Source of the DNA: JAVBKV01 sp031553885
GTDB taxonomy: Bacteria > Bacteroidota > Bacteroidia > Bacteroidales > Azobacteroidaceae
Assembly (NCBI GenBank): GCA_031553885.1
Contig: JAVBKV010000054.1
Coordinates: 1-46,002 of the forward strand
Direction of reading: 5' to 3'
Length of the DNA stretch: 46,002 bases
Shown here: piece after piece, positions 7,396-16,474 of the stretch
Numbering within the stretch: position 1 is the stretch's first letter
Layout of the letters: each line of letters begins with the position of its first letter
The notes under the pieces: model-generated
Databases searched by the model: none
Seen by the model: the letters and a program-made list of their open reading frames with translations, nothing else
Told to the model about the DNA's origin: nothing
Made by a program: the position numbers and the translations under genes

Positions 7396-9195
7396 TTATT
7401 TCTTCTGGCTCCTTTTTCTCTCCGTTTCGTCCAGGATAATTTTCCTCAGCCGGATGGCTCCCGGTGTCAGTTCTACATATTCGTCTTCCTTGATGTATTC
7501 TAGGGCCTGTTCGAGGCTGAAGATAACGGGAGGAGCCAGACGCACTTTGTCGTCGGTTCCTGAAGCCCGGACGTTGGTTAATTTTTTGGATTTGGTTACA
7601 TTTACCACCAGATCTCCTTCCTTTGAATGTTCTCCTACGATTTGTCCGGCGTAGATATCGGTTTGCGGATCGATGAAAAAACGTCCCCGGTCCTGAAGTT
7701 TGTCCAGCGCGTATGCAAAGGCATTGCCGGTTTCCATGGCGATGATGGAGCCGTTCTGACGTTTTTCAATGTCTCCTTTCCAGGGTTGGTATTCCAGGAA
7801 ACGGTGGGCCATGACCGCTTCGCCTGCAGAGGCTGTCAGCACATGGTTGGTCAGTCCGATAATTCCCCGGGAGGGAATAGTAAACTCCAGGTAAATGCGA
7901 TCTCCCTTGCGTTCCATGATCTGCATTTCGCCTTTTCTTTTGGTGACCATATCGATGATCCGGCTGGAGGATTCTTCCGGCAGGTTGATCGTTAACTGTT
8001 CGATCGGCTCACAGGCTTCTCCACCGATTTCTTTGATGATTACCTGTGGCTGCCCGACCTGTAGTTCGTATCCTTCCCGGCGCATCGTTTCGATCAATAC
8101 TGACAAGTGCAGTACGCCCCGTCCGTATACAATCCAGGCATCTGCCGATTCGGAGGGGATAACCCTTAATGCCAGGTTTTTATCCAATTCCCGCATCAGA
8201 CGCTCATAGATATGGCGCGAAGTCACATATTTTCCTTCTTTTCCGAAGAAAGGAGAATCGTTGATAGTGAACAGCATCGACATGGTTGGTTCGTCGATGG
8301 CGATGGGAGCCAGAGGCTCCGGATTTTCAAGGTCCGTAATGGTATCTCCGATTTCAAAACCGTCAATGCCGATAATGGCGCAGATATCACCGGATTGTAC
8401 GGAAGATACTTTGGTCCGGCCCAGGCCTTCAAAAACGTTCAATTCTTTGATTCTGGACTTGACAATGCCTCCGTCTCTTTTACAGAGCGCAATGTCCATT
8501 CCTTCTTTCAATTCGCCCCGGTGTACTTTTCCTACGGCAATCCGTCCTACATAATTGGAATAATCCAGTGAGGTAATCTGTATCTGAGGGGTTCCCTCGA
8601 GCGTACGAGGAGCAGGGATGTGTTCAATAATTGCATCTAAGAGAGGAAAAATACTGTCCGAAGGAGTTTTCCAGTCGTCTGACATCCAGCCTTGCTTGGC
8701 CGATCCGTAAATGGTTGGGAAGTCCAATTGATCTTCGCTTGCATCGAGGTTGAACATCAGGTCGAAAACGAGTTCTTGTACTTCTTCCGGCCGGCAGTTC
8801 GGTTTGTCTACTTTGTTGATGACCACGATGGGTTTCAGTCCCAGGCTAATGGCCTTCTGCAATACAAAACGGGTTTGTGGCATAGGTCCTTCAAAAGCAT
8901 CGACCAGCAGGAGGCAACCGTCGGCCATGTTGAGCACACGCTCCACTTCTCCGCCGAAGTCGGCGTGTCCCGGAGTATCGATGATATTGATTTTATAACC
9001 GTTGTAGTTGATGGATACGTTTTTGGCAAGAATGGTGATTCCCCGTTCACGCTCCAGGTCGTTATTGTCTAAAAATTGGTCTAAATCGGCTTTGTCGTCG
9101 CGGAAAAGTTTTCCGGCTAATAACATTTTGTCTACTAATGTTGTTTTCCCGTGATCTACGTGGGCGATAATGGCAATGTTTCGTATTTTTTGCAT
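7396..9195 (-). CDS. typA: Ribosome-associated GTPase TypA/BipA
   Basis: The 599-residue protein is a full-length TypA. The G domain shows G1 AHVDHGKT (11-18), G3 DTPGH (73-77) and G4 NKVD (127-130), plus the effector segment RERGIT. It is followed by domain II, an EF-G-like domain with SMLFTINDSPFFGKEGK, and the TypA-specific C-terminal domain containing SRGIIGL. TypA is a translational GTPase that binds the ribosome and affects assembly and stress or low-temperature growth. It is transcribed alone from a -7 box at 9219-9226 and is divergent from ndh. Confidence 0.98.
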   Translation of the reverse strand: MQKIRNIAIIAHVDHGKTTLVDKMLLAGKLFRDDKADLDQFLDNNDLERERGITILAKNVSINYNGYKINIIDTPGHADFGGEVERVLNMADGCLLLVDAFEGPMPQTRFVLQKAISLGLKPIVVINKVDKPNCRPEEVQELVFDLMFNLDASEDQLDFPTIYGSAKQGWMSDDWKTPSDSIFPLLDAIIEHIPAPRTLEGTPQIQITSLDYSNYVGRIAVGKVHRGELKEGMDIALCKRDGGIVKSRIKELNVFEGLGRTKVSSVQSGDICAIIGIDGFEIGDTITDLENPEPLAPIAIDEPTMSMLFTINDSPFFGKEGKYVTSRHIYERLMRELDKNLALRVIPSESADAWIVYGRGVLHLSVLIETMRREGYELQVGQPQVIIKEIGGEACEPIEQLTINLPEESSSRIIDMVTKRKGEMQIMERKGDRIYLEFTIPSRGIIGLTNHVLTASAGEAVMAHRFLEYQPWKGDIEKRQNGSIIAMETGNAFAYALDKLQDRGRFFIDPQTDIYAGQIVGEHSKEGDLVVNVTKSKKLTNVRASGTDDKVRLAPPVIFSLEQALEYIKEDEYVELTPGAIRLRKIILDETERKRSQKK

Positions 9196-9218
9196 AAAAA
9201 AGTCTGAATAGAGGGGCG

Positions 9219-9226
9219 CAAAGGTA
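9219..9226 (-). promoter_or_regulatory. -7 promoter element of typA
   Basis: Minus-strand TACCTTTG matches TAnnTTTG, about 24 bases upstream of the typA ATG (9193-9195). Confidence 0.55.
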
Positions 9227-9272
9227 CGAAAATAAATTGTATCGAAAAAGGGGAAAAGTTAAAAACCTATGT

Positions 9273-9280
9273 TATCTTTG
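9273..9280 (+). promoter_or_regulatory. -7 promoter element of ndh
   Basis: TATCTTTG on the plus strand matches TAnnTTTG. It lies inside a longer possible reading frame beginning at 9269 and therefore supports the internal ATG at 9314 as the true ndh start. Confidence 0.6.
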
Positions 9281-9313
9281 TTTGTTATACTAAAAAATGA
9301 TAACGGAGTTTGT

Positions 9314-10612
9314 ATGGAAAGAATGAATAATTTACCCGAAAGAGCCGGAAGAAAACGGATTGTCGTTATCGGAGGCGGATTTGGGGGACTTAAGATAGCC
9401 GGGAAGTTATGTTCCAGGTGTTTTGATGTTATATTGCTGGATAAGAATAATTATCATCAGTTTCAGCCTTTGTTTTACCAGGTGGCGATTGCCGGATTGG
9501 AGCCCAGTTCGATTGCTTACCCTTACCGGAAAAATTTCTGGAAGAGAAAAAATGTTCATTTCCGGATGTGTACGGCTACCCGGGTCATTCCCGAGGAAAA
9601 AATTGTTGAAACCGATATAGGTACTGTCGATTATGATTATCTGGTAATAGCAGTAGGTTGTGATACTAATTTTTTTGGTAATCCGGAATTGAAAAAAACG
9701 ACGATTACCTTAAAATCGGTTTCAGAGGCATTGTATGCACGGAACCGTATTCTGCAGAGTTTTGAGCAGGCTTCTTCCACGACAGATCTGCAGGAGTTGG
9801 ATCGCTTGTTGAAATTTGTGGTTGTGGGAGGCGGTGCTACGGGTGTTGAACTGGCTGGAGCGCTGGCAGACATGCGTAATTTCGTATTGCCGAAAGATTA
9901 TCCGGAAATCGATTTCTCCCGGATGCAGATTCATTTGGTTGACGCCTCTCCCCGGTTGCTGGCTGCCATGTCGGAACAAGCTTCGGCAAGAGCGGCTCAG
10001 ATGTTGGAGTCGCGGGGAGTAATCATTCACCAGGATGTTTTTGTGAAAAGTTTTGAAAACGGAGTCGTTACGGTCAGTAACGGGGAGACGTTTATTACCG
10101 ATAATGTATTGTGGGTTGCCGGGATTACCGGAAATCGGATCGAAGGTTTTCAACCGGAGGTATATGTAAGGGGTAACCGAATGAAAGTTAATGAATTCGG
10201 CTTGGTGAAAGGGTGTGATCATGTATTTGCCATCGGTGATATCGCTTATATGGAAACTTCAGATTATCCGATGGGACATCCGCAGGTTGCACAGGTTGCC
10301 ATACAGATGGCGGAACACCTGGTAAAGAACCTGGACGCCATTTGTGAAGGAAAGGATTTACGACCTTTTAAATATAAGGACAAAGGCTCATTGGCTACTG
10401 TTGGACGAAATGCTGCTGTTGCAGACCTCCATTCCCTCAAATTCGGCGGCGCTGTTGCCTGGTGGCTGTGGTTGATCATCCATATTTTCAGTATTGTCGG
10501 GGTTAAGAATAAGATTCTTGTTTTTCTCGATTGGGCCTGGAATTACGTTACATACGACGTGTCGTTGCGTCTGCTGATCCGTCCCTGGAAAATGCTTTCC
10601 AGGGATGATTGA
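9314..10612 (+). CDS. ndh: Type II NADH dehydrogenase (NDH-2), FAD-dependent
   Basis: From ATG 9314 this is a 432-residue flavoprotein. An N-terminal FAD-binding GGGFGG lies near residues 20-25. A second Rossmann motif for NADH, VVVGGGATGVELAG, lies near 169-182. The typical NDH-2 NYHQFQPLFYQVA stretch is present, as is a C-terminal FAIGDIA motif that contacts FAD. An amphipathic hydrophobic tail (AWWLWLIIHIFSIVG) anchors it to the inner membrane. It oxidises NADH and reduces quinone without pumping protons. It is divergent from typA and convergent with the HTH gene, whose stop codon is only two bases away. A 10-bp hairpin (10582-10605) is embedded in its last codons. Confidence 0.93.
   Translation: MERMNNLPERAGRKRIVVIGGGFGGLKIAGKLCSRCFDVILLDKNNYHQFQPLFYQVAIAGLEPSSIAYPYRKNFWKRKNVHFRMCTATRVIPEEKIVETDIGTVDYDYLVIAVGCDTNFFGNPELKKTTITLKSVSEALYARNRILQSFEQASSTTDLQELDRLLKFVVVGGGATGVELAGALADMRNFVLPKDYPEIDFSRMQIHLVDASPRLLAAMSEQASARAAQMLESRGVIIHQDVFVKSFENGVVTVSNGETFITDNVLWVAGITGNRIEGFQPEVYVRGNRMKVNEFGLVKGCDHVFAIGDIAYMETSDYPMGHPQVAQVAIQMAEHLVKNLDAICEGKDLRPFKYKDKGSLATVGRNAAVADLHSLKFGGAVAWWLWLIIHIFSIVGVKNKILVFLDWAWNYVTYDVSLRLLIRPWKMLSRDD
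10582..10605. terminator. Hairpin inside the 3' end of ndh between convergent genes
   Basis: TCCCTGGAAA (10582-10591) and TTTCCAGGGA (10596-10605) form a perfect 10-bp stem with a 4-base loop, within the last nine codons of ndh. No T-run follows on either strand, so it may be a coding-embedded transcript end signal or chance. There is no room for a terminator between the convergent stop codons. Confidence 0.4.
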
Positions 10613-10614
10613 TG

Positions 10615-11568
10615 TTACAATCGGTCTACAACTTCGCGTTGGGTCTTGAAATATTTTGTTCGTTGCAGTTCCCCGCTTTCCGATATAAGTGAGGAATAGC
10701 GCATCATGGATTCGATCCAGTTTTTCTGAATATCACAGATGACCGGATTTTCACAGGATAAATGATTGATTCCGTATATTTTCATGGCGCAGGCTTTATA
10801 ATTATTTCCCTGGATGTAAATATAGCTGTTGTCAAAAAATGTTTCGGAGACGTAGATGCGCGCTTTCCCCCCGTGTTCGAATTGTCCGATAACAGAGGCG
10901 ATTTCCAGATCATCCAGCAAAGCGTACAATTCTTTTTTTATATCTTTAATTTCCTCATCATTAATAATTCCCAATTCGTTTAAAAAAATCATGTCTTTTA
11001 CAAAGATGGAAAAAATGTGTTTATTAAGAATGAGGGACGTTTTTACTCTCAATGCTTTGTTGGAATATTCTTTTAACTTAAGCATGTATTTTTCTTCTTC
11101 TTTGAAATCTTCCAGGGTAATGGGTGCCGACTCGATATGCGCCTGGGAAGCCCATTTGAATAGCTTTATTTTGGAAAGCATGAAATACTTGGAGGTAAAA
11201 GTAAAAGGTAAGGTATATTCTGCTCCATAAGCGAAACAATGAGGATCCCGGTTAATGTGTTCAATGGCACCGATCATTTCGTTCACCATCTGGTAAAAAT
11301 TATCCAGGGAGTGAGCGGAAAACATGGAACTGAGATGAAACGTGTACGTATCATTGTTTTTGATGTCGATTAATTGGTCCAATGAAATATTCAGTTTTTC
11401 GCAGATTTTTATGGCTTCATTCAATGTGAACGGGATTTCTCCCCGTAATCTCCGGTAAGCCGCTTCCTTACTCATGGGCAGAATATTAAGCAGAAAATCG
11501 ACCGTATTGTCCTGCTCCGGAGTTTTCTGTCTGAGGATCTGGATTATATCGTTGTGTATACTTTTCAT
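10615..11568 (-). CDS. HTH regulator-like protein, second copy of a tandem pair (BetR-like)
   Basis: The 317-residue protein has an N-terminal Cro/CI- or BetR-like helix-turn-helix (about 25-70): LPMSKEAAYRRLRGEIPFTLNEAI followed by an NISLDQLI helix. A long alpha-helical C-terminal region, about 80-317, has no recognised catalytic motif. It is the same length as its upstream neighbour (11578-12531) and clearly homologous along its whole length; both keep the LPxSKEAAYRRLRGEI core and the SGELxRxxxFxxQRExVxxL ending. The genes are nine bases apart, so they are a recent tandem duplication in one transcript. The effector and target are unknown. It ends two bases from the ndh stop codon. Confidence 0.75.
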   Translation of the reverse strand: MKSIHNDIIQILRQKTPEQDNTVDFLLNILPMSKEAAYRRLRGEIPFTLNEAIKICEKLNISLDQLIDIKNNDTYTFHLSSMFSAHSLDNFYQMVNEMIGAIEHINRDPHCFAYGAEYTLPFTFTSKYFMLSKIKLFKWASQAHIESAPITLEDFKEEEKYMLKLKEYSNKALRVKTSLILNKHIFSIFVKDMIFLNELGIINDEEIKDIKKELYALLDDLEIASVIGQFEHGGKARIYVSETFFDNSYIYIQGNNYKACAMKIYGINHLSCENPVICDIQKNWIESMMRYSSLISESGELQRTKYFKTQREVVDRL

Positions 11569-11577
11569 TGTCTGTAA

Positions 11578-12531
11578 TTATAAGGAGTTAACTATTTCGC
11601 GTTGTTTTGTGAAAAAACGAACCCTTTCCAATTCTCCGCTTCCTGATATCAGGGTGGAAAAACGCATCAGAGATTCAATCCATTGCCTTTGATAATCACC
11701 CATTTTGATGTTATCACAATTGATGTTGTTGAGGCTATATAAATAAATGAAGGATAGCCGGTTTTTTTCGTTCTGAATATAGAAATAAGAGGCGTCTATG
11801 ACGGTGTGAGAAATATAAATCTGTAGTTTTTTTCCGGAAGGAAAAGAACTGGTTTTAGTTGTATTTTCCATTTCATCCAATAAGGACATCAACTCTTTTT
11901 TCATTTGAAGGATTTCCTCGGTTGATATCATTTCCAATGTTTCGAAGAACCGGATGTCGTTGATAAAAGCACTCATGCTGTTGGAATCGATCAGCAGGGA
12001 TTGATTGATTGACTGGGCTGCCTCCGAATACCGGTTTTGAATCCGGAATATTTTTTCCGGAATATGGAATGCTGTTACTTTTTTAGGAGTTGAGTATGGG
12101 TTTAACTGATAGGTCCATTTGAACAATTTGATTCGGGATAGCATCGGGTATTTGTAGGCAAAAGTCAGCGGTAAATTGTTTTGGGCGGCATATACGAAGC
12201 TGTCCGGATCGTCTTTGATACTATTAAAAGCCTGAAAGGAGTCTTCCAGCATTTTGTAATAATTTTCGATTGATTGAGAAAAAATCAGTGGATTGGCCCG
12301 AAACGTAAATGTATTTTCCCTCTTCATTTCGATAAGGCGGTCCAGGGATAGGTTTATTTTCCGGCAAATAACGACTGCTTCATCCAGGGAGAAAAGAATT
12401 TCTCCCCGAAGTCTTCTATAGGCAGCTTCCTTGCTTAAAGGAAGGATATTGGTCAGTAGGTCTACGGTATTTTCTCCGGATGGAGTCCATTTTTTTAGAG
12501 CCTCGATCAGCTCCTGGTGTACAGAGTTCAT
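11578..12531 (-). CDS. HTH regulator-like protein, first copy of a tandem pair (BetR-like)
   Basis: This is a 317-residue paralogue of the gene at 10615-11568. The N-terminal DNA-binding segment LPLSKEAAYRRLRGEILFSL (about 30-50) is nearly identical to the neighbour, while the C-terminal sensor or partner region has diverged more, which fits duplicated regulators acquiring different inputs. It lies 48 bases downstream of the large TPR protein gene on the same strand. A cytoplasmic regulator is likely; DNA targets are unknown. The C-terminal helical region could also bind protein, such as the neighbouring TPR protein. Confidence 0.75.
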   Translation of the reverse strand: MNSVHQELIEALKKWTPSGENTVDLLTNILPLSKEAAYRRLRGEILFSLDEAVVICRKINLSLDRLIEMKRENTFTFRANPLIFSQSIENYYKMLEDSFQAFNSIKDDPDSFVYAAQNNLPLTFAYKYPMLSRIKLFKWTYQLNPYSTPKKVTAFHIPEKIFRIQNRYSEAAQSINQSLLIDSNSMSAFINDIRFFETLEMISTEEILQMKKELMSLLDEMENTTKTSSFPSGKKLQIYISHTVIDASYFYIQNEKNRLSFIYLYSLNNINCDNIKMGDYQRQWIESLMRFSTLISGSGELERVRFFTKQREIVNSL

Positions 12532-12579
12532 AATTGTAAGTATTTAGGGTGGAGAGGGGGATCTCTTTACAGGCTGATT

Positions 12580-14790
12580 TTAGTCCAATTCCGTTCCGTA
12601 TATCAATCGGTCAATCAGGAAGGGAATGTCTTCTTCCAGGATACCGGCGTGGATTAAATCCGGAATATCGCCGGCAAATGCTTCTTTAAATTTTTCCATA
12701 GAGCTTTCGGGATGCCTGGCCGAAAGTTCATACATCCGAATAGCTTCTTTGGTATGTCCCATCGCTAACTGGGTGTGCCCGCTGTTCAGAAAGTCTGCTG
12801 CTCCCGGATTATTTTCCAGGATCAGGGTGAAATAGTCCCTGGCCTGTTCGTACTTACCGGTAAGGAATGAACACCAGGCAATCGGTCTCCAGGCTTTTTC
12901 TTTGTTTTTATCCAGGTATTCTACTTTGAAATAACATTTCAAAGCATCCTGATAATTTTTTAGTTCTAAGTGGCAATGACCGATACTGAGCTGAATGGAT
13001 AAGTTATCCGGATTCAACTGCTCCGCTTTATGGTAATAAGCCAGTGCATTCTCCGGTTGTTTCAGTACCCGGTAGCAGTAGGCAATCTTTTTGATTGTCC
13101 ACGGATTACTGGTGTTGAATAATTCTGCTTTCAGGTATGCTTCGAGAGCATCTTGAAGCAATCCCTGCATTTGGAGGCAATACCCTCTTTTTTGGTACAG
13201 GATATCGTTGCCTGGATCTGTCTGAAGGAGGCGTCCGAATATTTCTCCGGCTTCGGCATAGTAATTCCGGTTAAAATAATATTCTCCGATAGTCAACTGG
13301 CTTTCGTTGTCGCCGATCAGCCGGGCAATGGAGCCGACTGCATAAAAGTCCGGACTGGCCTCAAAAATATCTTCAAAGTCTTTTTTTCTGGGATGAATTT
13401 TATAGAACCTGTATAAATCCTGAATGTATTGACGGGCGATCGGATTGATTTTTTTTGAATTATCCGCTAATTCTTCTTTCAGCATTTCCCGGATGGCATC
13501 GGAATCGGCAGCGATTTGTCCGGTCATCATTTTTTTGAATGAATCGGGCATCTGCCTGACACTGAAATAAAACGAATATTTGTCGGAATTACACAAAACA
13601 GAGGATTCCATCAGCACTTTCAGTAATTCATTGCTGTCTGCACCTTCCACTTCGTCGTATTTCAATGAGAAAGGGATGAACCAGTTGCCGATTTCATTGA
13701 AAAAAGAAAATGTTTTCAGGTGAGTGAAAGAGGAATGCATCACATCCGCACCCTCCAGTTGCAGTTCGGAAAATTCCTGTAACTTATCATTCAGTCCTGA
13801 TTCTTCGAGCAGGTTTTTCCATTCCGGATTTTTTTCATCCGTACCTGTTTCGCTCATCAGGTCTTCCAGTTTTATTTTAGTACTTAATTCGGGGCTGATC
13901 TTCATCATGTCCGGCAGAATCTCTTCCTGGATTCTACGGGTGATTTTTTCTGTTTCCCGGCTAAGGATAAATTGCAGAATGATATGCCTGATATCTCGGA
14001 TAAACCGGTTATCTTCGGCCATGTGTTGCAGCCGGTTTCCGATCTCCGGATACAATGTGATCCTGTGGTTGTATTTTCTAAGAAACAGAAGGATTCCGGT
14101 TAATGCCCGTTGGCGGATTTCTTCGTTCTCGTTTTCGCAGGCTTCAAGTAGCAGCAACGCTTTCTTTTCATCGAAAACTTCCTGCAGGTTCAATGTCAAT
14201 GCAGATAAAATCATGCATTGGATCTCGAAAGGATAAAGTTTGTTATTCAACACTTCTCTCCATTTGTCTCTTTCATCCAGGTTCCATGGATCGCTTAGCC
14301 AGGCATTTTGAAAAATACGGCTGGAAACCTTTTCTGTTTCCCTGCTCAGTGTTTTCAGCAGGAAATGTTTTTCTGTTCCTTCGTCTTCCAGTAAACTGGC
14401 TAAGGCCATTTTACCCGCGATATCTTCCAATGACTGAATCAGTATCAGATAAGATTCGGAAGGAACGACTCGTAACGTCCTTCTTTTTTCATAAAAAAAA
14501 GATGGATTCTCCCGTGTGTTCAGTTCGAGTATGGCCGTGTCTGTCAGGCGGTAAGTCGATCGTAAAAGGTCATAGTATACTTTTTTTCTTTCCGGATCTT
14601 TAACACCTTCGGTCAGGTACCGCAACATGGTTTTGTACGTGTTCTCAATTTCGGAAAGAGTTTCTTTTAACTGCCAGTTTTGCAGATTACTAAGTAAAAA
14701 GGCAATCTGATCAAACGCTTCTTTCAGGTTTCTTTTTTCTAAAGAAGAGTAAATGTTGTGTATAATATGTTGAGCATTCAGGTTTGTCAT
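12580..14790 (-). CDS. Large helical protein with C-terminal tetratricopeptide repeats
   Basis: From the ATG at 14788-14790 the protein has 736 residues and no signal peptide, so it should be cytoplasmic. The N-terminal two thirds are helical and unrecognised, with HEAT-like stretches. From about residue 500 there is a run of TPR units (for example YCYRVLKQPENALAYYHKAEQLNPDN and the following GHCHLELKNYQDALKCYFKVEYLDKN, each shown here as one repeat). A start at 14850 would overlap tdk by 29 bases and is unlikely. TPR arrays are protein-binding scaffolds. It is sandwiched between tdk and the two HTH paralogues on the same strand, and a joint stress or regulatory function with them is an inference. 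Confidence 0.75.
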   Translation of the reverse strand: MTNLNAQHIIHNIYSSLEKRNLKEAFDQIAFLLSNLQNWQLKETLSEIENTYKTMLRYLTEGVKDPERKKVYYDLLRSTYRLTDTAILELNTRENPSFFYEKRRTLRVVPSESYLILIQSLEDIAGKMALASLLEDEGTEKHFLLKTLSRETEKVSSRIFQNAWLSDPWNLDERDKWREVLNNKLYPFEIQCMILSALTLNLQEVFDEKKALLLLEACENENEEIRQRALTGILLFLRKYNHRITLYPEIGNRLQHMAEDNRFIRDIRHIILQFILSRETEKITRRIQEEILPDMMKISPELSTKIKLEDLMSETGTDEKNPEWKNLLEESGLNDKLQEFSELQLEGADVMHSSFTHLKTFSFFNEIGNWFIPFSLKYDEVEGADSNELLKVLMESSVLCNSDKYSFYFSVRQMPDSFKKMMTGQIAADSDAIREMLKEELADNSKKINPIARQYIQDLYRFYKIHPRKKDFEDIFEASPDFYAVGSIARLIGDNESQLTIGEYYFNRNYYAEAGEIFGRLLQTDPGNDILYQKRGYCLQMQGLLQDALEAYLKAELFNTSNPWTIKKIAYCYRVLKQPENALAYYHKAEQLNPDNLSIQLSIGHCHLELKNYQDALKCYFKVEYLDKNKEKAWRPIAWCSFLTGKYEQARDYFTLILENNPGAADFLNSGHTQLAMGHTKEAIRMYELSARHPESSMEKFKEAFAGDIPDLIHAGILEEDIPFLIDRLIYGTELD

Positions 14791-14821
14791 GGCTGTATTT
14801 GACTTTGTTTTAACTGTAAGT

Positions 14822-15403
14822 TCAAATATTGTGCCTGTTATAACATTCACGACATAATGGCTGATATTCTTCTTTTTCCCCCAATAGAACCAGTTTATCG
14901 TTGGAAACTAAACGATGGGAATAACCGGCTAATTGTCCACATTCCACACAAATAGCATGAACTTTGGTTACATCTTCGGCGATGGCGCATAATGCCGGCA
15001 TCGGACCGAACGGTTTGCCTTTGAAATCCATATCGAGTCCGGCTATAATTACCCGGACTCCCTGATCGGCCAGTTTGTTACATACCTCAGGTAATCCGTC
15101 GTCAAAGAATTGTGCTTCATCAATTCCGACGACATCAATATTGCCAGAAAGAAGTAGTATGTTTCCGGAATTTTCAACCGGCGTACAGGGGATGGAATTC
15201 TGATCGTGTGACACTACATCTTCCTGTGCATAACGGGTATCAATTGCCGGTTTGAAAATTTCCACATGTTGTTTAGCAAACTTGGCCCGCCTCAGGCGGC
15301 GGATCAGTTCTTCGGTTTTTCCGGAGAACATCGATCCGCAAATTACCTCAATCGAGCCCTTTTTGCCGGTATTGTAAATCTGATTTTCTGAAAATGCGTT
15401 CAA
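14822..15403 (-). CDS. tdk: Thymidine kinase, TTG start directly after recA stop
   Basis: The 193-residue protein is a type II thymidine kinase. It has P-loop GSMFSGKT (23-30), the DEAQFF catalytic region, and a zinc-binding lasso with CVEC and CREC pairs. It phosphorylates thymidine to dTMP in the salvage pathway, in the cytoplasm. The only usable start is TTG at 15401-15403: the next ATG is inside the P-loop, and from memory other Bacteroidales Tdk proteins begin at this exact point (M-x-x-F-S-E-x-x-I). The TTG follows the recA TAA directly and in the same frame. Confidence 0.95.
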   Translation of the reverse strand: MNAFSENQIYNTGKKGSIEVICGSMFSGKTEELIRRLRRAKFAKQHVEIFKPAIDTRYAQEDVVSHDQNSIPCTPVENSGNILLLSGNIDVVGIDEAQFFDDGLPEVCNKLADQGVRVIIAGLDMDFKGKPFGPMPALCAIAEDVTKVHAICVECGQLAGYSHRLVSNDKLVLLGEKEEYQPLCRECYNRHNI

Positions 15404-16438
15404 TTACTTCTTTTTCAGTTGATCCATAATCAATTTTTCTATCTCGTCAGCCAGCTCCGGGTTGTCACGCAGGCAATCTTTGGCTGCTTCACGTCCCTGT
15501 CCAAGCTTCGTTTCATTATAGCTGTACCAGGAGCCGCTTTTCTTTATAACATTCAGTTCGGTTCCCAGGTCGACCAATTCCCCTTCTTTAGAAATACCTT
15601 CACCGAACATGATGTCAAATTCAGCTTTCCGGAAAGGAGGAGCGACCTTGTTTTTTACAACTTTGACCCGGGTCTGGTTTCCTTTGATTTCTTCACCATC
15701 TTTGATGGCGGTTGTTTTACGGATGTCCAGGCGTACGGAAGCGTAGAATTTCAGCGCGTTTCCTCCGGTGGTTGTTTCCGGGTTTCCGAACATGACTCCG
15801 ATTTTATCTCTCAACTGATTGATAAAAACACAGGTCGTATTGGTTTTACTGATTGCAGCCGTCAGTTTCCGGAGTGCCTGCGACATCAGCCGGGCCTGCA
15901 GACCCATTTTGGAATCACCCATTTCCCCTTCCAGTTCGGCTTTGGGTGTTAATGCCGCTACCGAGTCGATCACAATGATGTCGATGGCGGAAGAACGTAT
16001 CAGTTGCTCGGCGATTTCCAGTGCTTGTTCACCGGAGTCCGGTTGTGAGATCCAAAGGTTTTCGATATCTACACCTAATTTTTCTGCATAGAACCGGTCG
16101 AATGCATGTTCCGCATCGATAAAGGCTGCGATACCTCCTGCTTTTTGCGCTTCGGCAATTGCATGGATGGCCAGTGTCGTTTTACCGGAAGACTCCGGTC
16201 CGTATATTTCGATGACACGTCCCCGGGGGTAGCCTCCAACCCCTAACGCTGCGTTCAGGGATACGGATCCTGTCGGGATTACGGCCACTTCTTCCACGAT
16301 GTCATCGCCCATTTTCATAATGGATCCTTTTCCATAACTTTTCTCTATTTTGTCCATGGCAGCGCGAAGCGCTTTCAATTTTTCCACATTGGGAACTAAT
16401 TTCTCACTCATTGCTGTGTTTTTTAAATTTTCTGTCAT
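15404..16438 (-). CDS. recA: Recombinase RecA
   Basis: The 344-residue protein is a full-length RecA. It shows the KSYGKGSIMKMGD start region, Walker A GPESSGKT, Walker B VIDSVAALTPKAE, the L2 loop with MFGNPETTTGGNALKF, and a C-terminal acidic/basic tail ending KKK. It is the DNA strand-exchange protein of recombination and repair and the co-protease for SOS repressors. There is a possible alternative start at Met10. It directly precedes tdk, with the TAA stop adjoining the tdk TTG start in the same frame. I found no clear SOS box upstream. Confidence 0.98.
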   Translation of the reverse strand: MTENLKNTAMSEKLVPNVEKLKALRAAMDKIEKSYGKGSIMKMGDDIVEEVAVIPTGSVSLNAALGVGGYPRGRVIEIYGPESSGKTTLAIHAIAEAQKAGGIAAFIDAEHAFDRFYAEKLGVDIENLWISQPDSGEQALEIAEQLIRSSAIDIIVIDSVAALTPKAELEGEMGDSKMGLQARLMSQALRKLTAAISKTNTTCVFINQLRDKIGVMFGNPETTTGGNALKFYASVRLDIRKTTAIKDGEEIKGNQTRVKVVKNKVAPPFRKAEFDIMFGEGISKEGELVDLGTELNVIKKSGSWYSYNETKLGQGREAAKDCLRDNPELADEIEKLIMDQLKKK

Positions 16439-16474
16439 TTTTTAATTTGTTTCAGGTTTTGATTCGTTTTTCTG

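Noticed and set aside
9722..10222. Open frame of 166 codons on the minus strand opposite ndh
   Set aside because: Antisense to the NADH-binding region of NDH-2 and without any recognisable domain.
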